Shown here one piece after another: positions 50,755 through 58,560 of a DNA stretch of 64,000 nucleotides. Origin of the DNA: CAVUCH01 sp963739995 (GTDB taxonomy: Bacteria; Acidobacteriota; Vicinamibacteria; Vicinamibacterales; JAENWD01); the NCBI GenBank assembly GCA_963739995.1, contig CAVUCH010000010.1:1-64000 (forward strand), written 5' to 3'. A program made the position numbers and the translations under genes. Each line of letters begins with the position of its first letter. Within the stretch, counting starts at the first letter, position 1. The notes beneath the pieces are model-generated. The model saw nothing but the letters and a program-made list of their open reading frames with translations, had not been told where the DNA came from and did no database searches.

Positions 50755-52380
50755 ATGGCAAAGCAGATTATTTACGGTGAGCAGTCGCGCCAGGCGATCC
50801 TGCGCGGCGTCAACCAGCTGGCCGACGCGGTCAAGGTGACGCTCGGGCCGAAGGGCCGCAACGTCGTCCTCGACAAGAAGTTCGGGTCGCCCACGATCAC
50901 GAAGGACGGCGTGACGGTGGCCAAGGAGATCGAGCTGAAGGATCCGCTCGAGAACATGGGCGCACAGATGGTGCGCGAAGTCGCCAGCAAGACGTCCGAC
51001 ATCGCCGGCGACGGGACGACGACGGCAACGGTGCTCGCGCAGGCGATCTACCGCGAGGGCGCCAAGAACGTCGTGGCCGGCGCGAACCCGATGGAGTTGA
51101 AGCGCGGCATCGAGAAGGCAGTCGAGGCCATCGTCGAGTCGCTGAAGAAGCAGAGCAAGCCCGTGAAGGGCAACATGATCGCCCAGGTGGGCACGATTTC
51201 GGCGAACAACGACGAGACGATCGGCACCATCATCGCCCAGGCGATGGAGAAGGTCGGCAAGGACGGCGTCATCACGGTCGAAGAGGCCAAGACGCTCGAG
51301 ACCTCGCTCGACGTCGTCGAAGGCATGCAGTTCGATCGCGGCTATCTCTCACCCTACTTCGTGACCGACCCGGAGCGGATGGAAGTCGTGCTCGAGAACC
51401 CCGTCATCCTGATCCACGAAAAGAAGATCAGCTCGATGAAGGATCTGCTGCCGGTGCTCGAGCAGGTGGCCCGCGGCGGCCGCCCGCTCCTGATCGTCGC
51501 GGAGGACGTCGAGGGCGAAGCGCTCGCAACGCTGGTCGTCAACAAGCTGCGCGGGACGCTGCAGGCGGCGGCCGTGAAGGCGCCCGGGTTCGGTGACCGC
51601 CGGAAGGCGATGCTCGAAGACATTGCAATCCTCACCGGCGGCAAGGCCATCACGGAAGACCTCGGCCTCAAACTGGAGAACATCAAGCTCGAGGACCTTG
51701 GCAAGGCCAAGAAGGTCACCATCGACAAGGACAACACGACGATTGTCGAGGGCGGCGGCAGTTCGAACGCCATCGAGGGCCGTGTGAAGCAGATCAGGAC
51801 GCAGGTCGAGGACACGACCTCGGACTACGACCGTGAGAAGCTGCAGGAGCGGCTCGCGAAGCTCGTGGGCGGCGTTGCGGTCATCAAGGTTGGCGCAGCG
51901 ACTGAAACCGAGATGAAGGAGAAGAAGGCGCGCGTCGAGGACGCGATGCACGCGACCAAGGCGGCGGTCGAAGAGGGCATCGTGCCGGGCGGCGGCGTGG
52001 CATTGGTGCGCGCGAGCAAGGTGCTCGACGGCCTGAAGCTCGAAGGCGACCAGAAGATCGGCCTCAACATCATCGCCCGCGCGATCGAAGAGCCGATGCG
52101 GTGGATCGCCACCAACGCGGGCCACGAGGGCTCGATCATCGTCCAGAAGGTGAAGGACCTCGACGACGAATCAGGCTTCAACGCGCAGAACGAGAAGTAC
52201 GAGAACCTGGTGCAAGCCGGCGTCATCGACCCCGCGAAGGTCGTGCGTTCGGCGCTCCAGAACGCCGCGTCCATCGCGTCGCTTCTGCTGACGACCGAAG
52301 CGCTCATCTGCGACATCCCCGAGGAGAAGAAGGAATCCGGCGCGCCAGCGGGCGGCGGCGGCATGGGCGGGATGTACTAA
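50755..52380 (+). CDS. groEL: chaperonin GroEL
   Basis: 541 aa, full length. 'LGPKGRNVVLDKKFGSPTITKDG', ATP motif 'AGDGTTTATVLAQAI', and the flexible C-terminal tail 'GGGGMGGMY'. Makes the 14-mer folding chamber with GroES. GGGAG lies upstream of the ATG. The terminator follows after 23 nt. Only one groEL is in the window. Confidence 0.98.
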   Translation: MAKQIIYGEQSRQAILRGVNQLADAVKVTLGPKGRNVVLDKKFGSPTITKDGVTVAKEIELKDPLENMGAQMVREVASKTSDIAGDGTTTATVLAQAIYREGAKNVVAGANPMELKRGIEKAVEAIVESLKKQSKPVKGNMIAQVGTISANNDETIGTIIAQAMEKVGKDGVITVEEAKTLETSLDVVEGMQFDRGYLSPYFVTDPERMEVVLENPVILIHEKKISSMKDLLPVLEQVARGGRPLLIVAEDVEGEALATLVVNKLRGTLQAAAVKAPGFGDRRKAMLEDIAILTGGKAITEDLGLKLENIKLEDLGKAKKVTIDKDNTTIVEGGGSSNAIEGRVKQIRTQVEDTTSDYDREKLQERLAKLVGGVAVIKVGAATETEMKEKKARVEDAMHATKAAVEEGIVPGGGVALVRASKVLDGLKLEGDQKIGLNIIARAIEEPMRWIATNAGHEGSIIVQKVKDLDDESGFNAQNEKYENLVQAGVIDPAKVVRSALQNAASIASLLLTTEALICDIPEEKKESGAPAGGGGMGGMY

Positions 52381-52403
52381 CGGGCATTCGCCCCTGACCT
52401 TTG

Positions 52404-52447
52404 AAAGGGCTGTCGGCACACGAGTGCGTGTCGCCAGCCCTTTTTTT
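52404..52447 (+). terminator. rho-independent terminator of groESL
   Basis: aaagggctg (52404-52412) pairs with cagcccttt (from 52435) with a shorter inner stem, then an uninterrupted run of seven T (52441-52447). Confidence 0.9.
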
Positions 52448-52547
52448 GTCGCTCCGCCCGCGCCTGGCACAACGGCCGCGGAGTGCAGAAAACACCGCCT
52501 TCTGATAAGCTGAGTCAGCTTTGCCGTAGCGGAGTGGCCCCATCATC

Positions 52548-53585
52548 ATGCGACGCGTGCTGGCTGCCTTGACCCTCGCTCTCCCGCTGGCGGTTCCTGC
52601 CGGGCTCACGGCGCAACCCGATTTCGTCACGACCCGATTCGAGCTGTACCTGGATGCCCTCCGCAAACAGGCCGGCATTCCTGGACTCTCCGCGGCGATG
52701 GTGCAGGATGACCGGATCGCCTGGGAAGCCGGGTTCGGCTATCAGGATCTCGAAGCCGGCATCCCGGTCACGCCTGACACGCCCTTCTACGTTGCGGACC
52801 TCACGAGCACCCTGAGCGCGACGCTCGTGCTGCAGTGCATCGAAGAGGGCAGCACGCGATTTGATCAGTCCGTCACGCTGCCAGCCGGGAGTCCGGCTGC
52901 GGCGGCCACGGTGCGCGACCTCCTGAGCCACTCACCTGCGCCAGGTGCCGCGTTCCGCTACGAGCCGGTACGGTTTGCCGCGCTCACGCCCGTGATTGAA
53001 GCGTGCACGAAAGACAGCCTCAAGGAGGCACTCTCGCGGCGCCTGCTGGATCGCCTGGCGATGACGCGATCAGTGCCCGGACAGGACGTCACGACGAGTC
53101 AGCCGTCGGATTTCGGGGTCGAGACGCTGGAGACCTACAACGCCGTGCTGCGCCAGATCGCGCGACCCTATCGCGTGGATCGGCGGGGCCGCCCCTCCTT
53201 GTCCCAGTATCCGCACGCCACGCTCGACGCGGCATCCGGACTGATATCCACCGCCCGCGACCTGGCCACCTTCAGCATCGCGCTCGACACGCGGACGCTT
53301 CTTCGTGACGATACCCTCGCCGCCGCCTGGTCGGCACCGGAGGGGATCGCCCAAACGAAGTTCAGCCTCGGCTGGTTCGTCCAGGTCTACAATGGACAGC
53401 CCGTCGTCTGGCACTTCGGCTATGCGCCGGATGCGAGCTCGGCGCTCTTCATCCATCTCCCGACACGGCACAAGACGCTGATACTGCTGGCGAACAGCGA
53501 CGGCCTGGCCGCCGCGTTTTCGTTCCCTAGCGGCGACATCATGTCCTCGCCTTACGCACGCCTGTTCCTGAGCCTCTTCGGGTGA
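52548..53585 (+). CDS. serine hydrolase/beta-lactamase-fold protein lacking SxxK
   Basis: 345 aa with a signal peptide ('VLAALTLALPLAVPAGLTA'). The fold of class C beta-lactamases/DD-peptidases is clear ('LRKQAGIPGLSAAMVQDDRIAWEAGFGYQDLE' at ~38-69, 'ISTARDLATFSIAL', 'SLGWFVQVYNGQPVVWHFGYAPD'). The nucleophile motif, expected as S-x-x-K, reads D84-L-T-S87, and the YxN motif reads Y138-E-P. Only the HxG-like 'WHFG' survives. It is therefore probably not a classical hydrolase, and may bind ligand or have changed chemistry. Its stop overlaps the next start. Confidence 0.8.
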   Translation: MRRVLAALTLALPLAVPAGLTAQPDFVTTRFELYLDALRKQAGIPGLSAAMVQDDRIAWEAGFGYQDLEAGIPVTPDTPFYVADLTSTLSATLVLQCIEEGSTRFDQSVTLPAGSPAAAATVRDLLSHSPAPGAAFRYEPVRFAALTPVIEACTKDSLKEALSRRLLDRLAMTRSVPGQDVTTSQPSDFGVETLETYNAVLRQIARPYRVDRRGRPSLSQYPHATLDAASGLISTARDLATFSIALDTRTLLRDDTLAAAWSAPEGIAQTKFSLGWFVQVYNGQPVVWHFGYAPDASSALFIHLPTRHKTLILLANSDGLAAAFSFPSGDIMSSPYARLFLSLFG

Positions 53586-54241
53586 ACCCTAGCTGTCGCG
53601 TCTCGCCAGCAGCCTGCCGGCCTCGCGATCTCATCTTCCTGGCGCTGATCACCCTGACCGCATGGGCGGCGTTTCCCGGGGATGTCGGCGCGGATCTCTA
53701 TTTCAGCCCCTATATCGCGCTGAAGTTCGGTGGAGAGACTACCCTCATCGACCCGAACGAGGTTGCAGGATCCAGCGATGCCGCGGATCAGGCGAAGAAG
53801 GTGACGTGGGGCGGAAGCGTGATGTGGCTCGGATCTGGCGCACTCGGCTTCGAGGGCGACGTTGCGCTCATCCCCGGATACTTCCAGGGGGACCAGGGTC
53901 TGGTGCAATCGAGCCGCGTGGCCACCCTCGTCGGGAACGTGGTTGTTGCCGCCCCACTCCACCTCACGCGGGAGTCGCTCCGACCTTACGCGTCAGCAGG
54001 TTGGGGTTTGATGCGTGCGACCGCCGAGATCGATCCCAACATTGGTCTCGGTTATTCCCGCAACCTTTCGGCGTTCAACGTCGGAGGGGGTGTTATCGGG
54101 ATGCTCTCGCGCCGGACCGGCGTGCGATGGGATTTGCGGTACTTGCGGGGGATTGGTAGCGCGGAGGGCGATACGCTCACGGGGGGCGTTCACCTGAGTT
54201 ACTGGCGCGCGAGCATGGGGCTGGTGATCCGCACGCGGTGA
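53582..54241 (+). CDS. outer-membrane beta-barrel protein
   Basis: 219 aa, GTG start overlapping the hydrolase stop (GTGA). Signal peptide at ~16-37 ('LIFLALITLTAWAAFPGDVGA'). The mature part alternates hydrophobic and polar residues as in small OmpA/OmpW-type barrels ('LYFSPYIALKFGG', 'TLVGNVVVAAPLH', 'RPYASAGWGLMRATAEI', 'GVRWDLRYLRGIG'). Probably an eight-strand barrel; no specific function. Confidence 0.7.
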   Translation: MNPSCRVSPAACRPRDLIFLALITLTAWAAFPGDVGADLYFSPYIALKFGGETTLIDPNEVAGSSDAADQAKKVTWGGSVMWLGSGALGFEGDVALIPGYFQGDQGLVQSSRVATLVGNVVVAAPLHLTRESLRPYASAGWGLMRATAEIDPNIGLGYSRNLSAFNVGGGVIGMLSRRTGVRWDLRYLRGIGSAEGDTLTGGVHLSYWRASMGLVIRTR

Positions 54242-54291
54242 GCTCGGCCCCGAAGCGCCGGCCGGGTGCCTGCCTCGATGCGGCGGGTGCG

Positions 54292-55215
54292 CTACCGCAG
54301 CGTGAAGGTCAACTCGATGGTCACGAGCACCGCCACGGCCTGGCCGAAGCGCGTGCCCGGAGCGAAACGCCACTGCTTCGCTGCCTTCAGAGCCTCTTCG
54401 TCGAGGCCAAACGTCGAGTCAAGCGAACGCACCACCCGAGCCGCTCCCACATTTCCATCGGCGAGGACGACAGCCTCCACCCAGACCGTCCCCTGCACCT
54501 TGGCGCGCATCGCGTCAGCCGTGTAGTTCGGCCGGACCTCCCGCAGGACGCGGGGCAATTCGACGCCGTTTCCCGGCCGATAGGCACCGCCTCCCGTTCC
54601 ACCGCCGAAGCCGGCGCCCAGGCCCGAACCCTGGCCCTGGCCAATGCCGCCGCCGGAGCCCGTTCCCGCACCGCCGTTCGTCCCGGTACCCTGAGACAGA
54701 GTCGCACTGGGATTGGTGCCCTCGATGGCACCAACCGCCATCTGCTGTGCGTCGCCAAGCGTCTTGGCGGGTATCGTCAACTCCTGTTCGGCCTTCGGCG
54801 GATCAGGGGGCTTGGGGGTCGGCGCAACCTCCGGCAGCTTCGTGGCCGGCACGGTGATCTTCTCCTTGCCGGGCAATTCAGCCTTGCGGGGCGGCTCTTT
54901 CATTTGATTCCCGCCGCCACCTCCACCCCCGCCGGGGCCCGGGATGTTGAGCCAGACGATATCCCTGTTGGCCCGATCGGGTGTGATTGGCTGCGCGATC
55001 TGCGGCCGGGGCCCGTACAGCGTGAGCAAGACCGCCATGAGCGCTCCCGCCGCGTGCACGCCCAGCGAACTGACAAGCGCTCGGCCCATGCGCTCGGGTT
55101 TCCGTTCGAAAAGGAACGGCATCTCCGGCGGGCGCAGGCCATCCACCTTGACGGCGAGGTGGCCGAGCTCTGTGCGAAAGCCGGTCGGCGGAACGGTGGC
55201 GTTGCTGTCTGACAT
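54292..55215 (-). CDS. TonB-family protein
   Basis: 307 aa. One N-terminal membrane helix (~45-67, 'VSSLGVHAAGALMAVLLTLYG'), a Pro-rich spacer ('LPEVAPTPKPPDPPK'), a long Gly/Thr-rich stretch (~170-215), and the TonB C-terminal domain from ~218 ('LREVRPNYTADAMRAKVQGTVWVEAVV', 'ALKAAKQWRFAPGT'). It would transmit energy from an ExbB/ExbD pair to outer-membrane receptors; those genes are not in the window. A TAGAAT on the minus strand (55238-55243) is a possible -10. Confidence 0.85.
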   Translation of the reverse strand: MSDSNATVPPTGFRTELGHLAVKVDGLRPPEMPFLFERKPERMGRALVSSLGVHAAGALMAVLLTLYGPRPQIAQPITPDRANRDIVWLNIPGPGGGGGGGGNQMKEPPRKAELPGKEKITVPATKLPEVAPTPKPPDPPKAEQELTIPAKTLGDAQQMAVGAIEGTNPSATLSQGTGTNGGAGTGSGGGIGQGQGSGLGAGFGGGTGGGAYRPGNGVELPRVLREVRPNYTADAMRAKVQGTVWVEAVVLADGNVGAARVVRSLDSTFGLDEEALKAAKQWRFAPGTRFGQAVAVLVTIELTFTLR

Positions 55216-55371
55216 CAGGACGGTACTGGTTCAGTTGATTCTATCGCGGCTGCCGCAAAAAGACCGCCCCCTATACGACCGTTCGGATTCGGGCGACATC
55301 TGGACGGGAAGCCTGATGAGCGCCGCGCCGGCCTGCTACTAAGACGCCTGCCGACGCCGGATGGGTGGCGT

Positions 55372-56148
55372 TCACCGATTGAGATAGCCGTCACGCGCCC
55401 TTACCCGTGCGCCGGGCGCACGTACCTCGACACTGATTGACCGCCATTCGCCGACACCTTCGGCATGCGGCCGTGACGGCGAATACCCGATGAGATACTG
55501 GTTCCGCAGCTCCCGCGCGATGGTCCGCGCGACCGTCGTGACCTCGTCGCGGTCCTGCGCCTGGAAGGATCGTCCGCCCGTCAGGACGGCCAGCTCCGCG
55601 AACAGAGCGGATCGCGCGCGGCCCAAACCGATTGGATAGACCATGACATCGGCGCGGCGCGCGTGGTCGAGAACGGCGCTCGCACCCGCGCGGCTGTACC
55701 GGTCAGTGCTGTCCGAAAACAGCACCAGGGCGCGACGCCCGGAGCCCTCCTGCACGCGATCGATCGCAGCGATCACCGCATCGTGCAGGGCGGTCGTGCT
55801 CCAGGCGTCGAGTCCCTCGACAGCGGCCACCTGCCCAGCACGATCCACCGACAACGGCGCCACCGTGTCGACGGCGCCGCCTATCGCAACGACCATGGCC
55901 TGATCGGCGGGCCGCAGTTCGCTCAGCAGCGCCCGCGCACCGGCCTTCGCGACGGCAAGGCGGTCCCCTGCCATGCTCCAGCTGCGATCAACGCCAACCG
56001 CGACGGAGAGAGGGAACTCCCCCTCAACGAAGGTACTGATCGCCTGCGGTTCGCCGTCCTCCCGGACCGTGAACTGATCCTGGCTCAGTCCCCGGAGCGG
56101 CTCTTCGCGCGAATCGGTCACCGACGCGTACACTTCAACCACGTCCAC
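55372..56148 (-). CDS. von Willebrand factor A domain protein
   Basis: 258 aa counted from GTG 56148. Residues ~15-45 match the short domain found before VWA in Acidobacteriota ('DSREEPLRGLSQDQFTVREDG'). The MIDAS site is 'GVDRSWSMAG', where canonical DxSxS is DRSWS, then 'LDAWSTTALHDAV' and 'VLFSDSTDRYS'. C-terminal 'GYSPSRPHAEGVGEWRSISVEV'. In-frame codons upstream (56149-56220) encode a signal-peptide-like stretch ('VAAVFAALTLGAAQ') without a stop, but there is no ATG, GTG or TTG there, so the true start is uncertain. Probably exported. Confidence 0.8.
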   Translation of the reverse strand: MDVVEVYASVTDSREEPLRGLSQDQFTVREDGEPQAISTFVEGEFPLSVAVGVDRSWSMAGDRLAVAKAGARALLSELRPADQAMVVAIGGAVDTVAPLSVDRAGQVAAVEGLDAWSTTALHDAVIAAIDRVQEGSGRRALVLFSDSTDRYSRAGASAVLDHARRADVMVYPIGLGRARSALFAELAVLTGGRSFQAQDRDEVTTVARTIARELRNQYLIGYSPSRPHAEGVGEWRSISVEVRAPGARVRARDGYLNR

Positions 56149-56306
56149 GCTCGTGCCGAACTGTGGCAGCTGCGCCGCGCCGAGCGTCAGAGCGGCGAAG
56201 ACAGCCGCAACCGACCGCCCACGAGGCAGCAGAGCCGGTGGTAGAATGGCGAGGTCGCTCGGCCCGGTCGCGTCGACCGTGCGTCGGCCGTGGGAGGAGT
56301 CGGACG

Positions 56307-56462
56307 ATGGGCCTTGGTATTCCCGAATTGGTAGTCATCGTCACGATCTTGGTCCTGATTTTCGGTGCCAATCGCCTCCCCGAGCTCGCCCGGGGCGTGG
56401 GGCGCGGCATCCGCAACTTCAAGGAGGCGACCCGCGATGGCCTGAAGGACCGCGACGGTTAG
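56307..56462 (+). CDS. tatA: short TatA/E-type translocase component
   Basis: 51 aa. N-terminal helix 'GIPELVVIVTILVLIF', hinge 'FGANRLPELARGVG' with the conserved FG, and an amphipathic 'RGIRNFKEATRDGL'. The usual acidic tail is almost absent. GGGAGGAG is 9 nt upstream of the ATG. TatA forms the protein-conducting part of the twin-arginine pathway; tatB and tatC are not here. It is divergent from the VWA gene. Confidence 0.9.
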   Translation: MGLGIPELVVIVTILVLIFGANRLPELARGVGRGIRNFKEATRDGLKDRDG

Positions 56463-56558
56463 CAGCCCGCGCTGAAATCTGCCTGCATTCGGCCGACGCT
56501 GCCATCCCGCCTGGCGGCGTTGCGACTCCCTCGCACATTCCCGATATTGTCGGTCGTC

Positions 56559-56578
56559 GCGCCTGGCCAGCCAGGCGC
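56559..56578. repeat. 8-bp inverted repeat downstream of tatA and selB
   Basis: gcgcctgg (56559-56566) and ccaggcgc (56571-56578) around ccag, in the 177-bp convergent gap between tatA and selB. A tight GC hairpin, possibly a shared terminator; no T-run. Confidence 0.45.
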
Positions 56579-56639
56579 ATGGTCGCCCTCAGTGCCACGG
56601 CAGTCTTTCACTACGGGCTGCCAGCACACCGCCCTCGCC

Positions 56640-58550
56640 TCAGAGCACGACACGCGCCTCCCCGGCGCGGCGGGTCACACGTTCCCGGTCCAGGTACTCC
56701 AGCAGCGGAATCGCAAACTTCCGGGTGATGCCGTAGCGCTCCTTGAAGGACGCCACATCCACGCGCGCATCTGGCCCCGCCGTCTTGAGCGCCCGCACGT
56801 CCCCCTTGAGGCCGTCGAGCGCCGCCTGGTGGAAATACACTCCTCCGATCTTGACCGCCACTTTCTGCCGCACCAGGAGCGCGAGCACGCGGTCGCTGAC
56901 GTCCGCAGCAATCCCGTGTGCCGCGGCGATCGCGGCCGGGTCTGCCGGTTTGAGTCCCCCGGCGCGGAGTTCCCGCTCCATCGTGTTGCGCGCCTCGGCT
57001 TCGCGAGGAGATAGCGAGAGGGCGTGTCCGGCGCCTGAGAGACGATCGCGCCCGGTCACCCTCTCCGCACCGGCCAGGTCGGCCAGGACTCGCTCGAACA
57101 ACACCGGCGCGGCATGCGCGAAGAGCCGTTCGCGCGCTTCCTCGCGCGCCAGCCCCTCCGACAGCGGATGCGCCGTGTGATAGTCGCGCACCAGCGCCTG
57201 CAGGCCTGCGGCCAGGGCCTCGCGCAAGCCCGGCGCAAACACCACGCCCTGGATCTCATCCACGAGGCCTGCCGCTCGCAGCCGTTCGATGGTGGCGGGC
57301 ACATCCCCCGGCGGCACCCCGGTCCGCGCGGTCAGAGTGGCAGCCGCGAGGCCGGCGGCACCTCGCTCCTCGACCATCAACGCGATTGCGCGATCGTCCG
57401 GCCGCGCCTCTCCTCCTTGCGCGAGGCGCGCGAAGCGCCCGCGTGCGGCTGCGGTCCGCACGCCCGTACGCGGAGCATGCGGGTCGAGCACGATCCCGCC
57501 CCCGATCGTCACGGCCGGCGAGTACGCCCGGAGGATGAACCGGTCGCCCCGCGTGAGCACCGCGGGCGCCTCGAGCCGAATCCTCGCGAAGGCTCCGGTG
57601 CCGGGAGGCACGCCGTCCGCCGGCTCCCCGGGGAGCAACGCCACGCGTGCGAGCAATTCGGCGGTGCCCTGGTGGAAGCGCACCCGCGCGCCGTGTTTCA
57701 GCGGCCGTGCGCTCGCAAGCAGTTCCACGCGCGCGTCGATCACCCGCGACGACTCGAACAGGTGCGGCGCCACGAGCGATTGCCCACGCGTCACCTCCTC
57801 CACCTCCACGCCTCCCAGGTTCACGGCCGTCCGCTCGCCAGCGACGACCTCCTGCCGGCGTTCACCGTGCACCTGCAGGCCGCGCAGCTTGACCGGGCGG
57901 TCGCCCGGCAGCAGCAGGAGCTGGTCATCCTGGCGGATGCGACCGGACACGAGGGTGCCGGTCACGACCGTGCCAAAGCCTTTCATCGTGAAGGCGCGGT
58001 CGATAGGCAATCGCGTCGCACCGTCGATGGCTCGGGGCATGGACTCACCCGCGACAGTGATGAGCGCGCTGCGCAGCGCGTCGAGCCCCTGCCCGGTGCG
58101 CGAAGACACCGGGACCATCACCGCGGCTTCGAGAGGTGTTCCCTTCAGAAGGTCGGCCACCTCCAGGCGAACCAGCTGCACGGTCTCGTCGTCCACGAGG
58201 TCCGCCTTCGTGAGCGCCATGATGCCCCGGGTCACGCCGAGCAGCCGGCAGATCTCGAAGTGCTCGCGGGTCTGCGGCATGATGGACTCGTCAGCCGCCA
58301 CCACCAGCAGCACGGCATCGATGCCGCCCGCACCGGCGAGCATGTTGCGCACGAACCGTTCGTGCCCGGGCACGTCGACGAACGCGACGTGCACGTTGCC
58401 GCTCGACCAGTGCGCGAAGCCGAGATCGATGGTGATCCCGCGCGCCTTCTCTTCCTTCAAACGATCGGGGTCAGTGCCCGTGAGCGCCCGGACGAGGCTG
58501 CTCTTCCCGTGGTCGATGTGACCGGCGGTGCCGATGACGACGCTCTTCAT
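56640..58550 (-). CDS. selB: selenocysteine-specific elongation factor SelB
   Basis: 636 aa, typical length. GTPase domain with 'GTAGHIDHGKSSLVRALTG', 'KARGITIDLGFAHW', 'FVDVPGHERFVRNMLAG' and 'ALTKADLVDD'; the '.TAGHIDHGK' start and switch sequence separate it from EF-Tu. EF-Tu-like domains II/III follow (~180-345), then a long C-terminal region of winged helices (~375-636; 'DRVLALLVRQKVAVKIGGVYFH'), which binds the SECIS hairpin in known SelB. It delivers Sec-tRNA to UGA codons. It is 10 nt downstream of rnr. With a UGA-containing glutaredoxin in the window, selenocysteine decoding is very likely in this organism. Confidence 0.93.
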   Translation of the reverse strand: MKSVVIGTAGHIDHGKSSLVRALTGTDPDRLKEEKARGITIDLGFAHWSSGNVHVAFVDVPGHERFVRNMLAGAGGIDAVLLVVAADESIMPQTREHFEICRLLGVTRGIMALTKADLVDDETVQLVRLEVADLLKGTPLEAAVMVPVSSRTGQGLDALRSALITVAGESMPRAIDGATRLPIDRAFTMKGFGTVVTGTLVSGRIRQDDQLLLLPGDRPVKLRGLQVHGERRQEVVAGERTAVNLGGVEVEEVTRGQSLVAPHLFESSRVIDARVELLASARPLKHGARVRFHQGTAELLARVALLPGEPADGVPPGTGAFARIRLEAPAVLTRGDRFILRAYSPAVTIGGGIVLDPHAPRTGVRTAAARGRFARLAQGGEARPDDRAIALMVEERGAAGLAAATLTARTGVPPGDVPATIERLRAAGLVDEIQGVVFAPGLREALAAGLQALVRDYHTAHPLSEGLAREEARERLFAHAAPVLFERVLADLAGAERVTGRDRLSGAGHALSLSPREAEARNTMERELRAGGLKPADPAAIAAAHGIAADVSDRVLALLVRQKVAVKIGGVYFHQAALDGLKGDVRALKTAGPDARVDVASFKERYGITRKFAIPLLEYLDRERVTRRAGEARVVL

Positions 58551-58560
58551 CGAATGCCTG

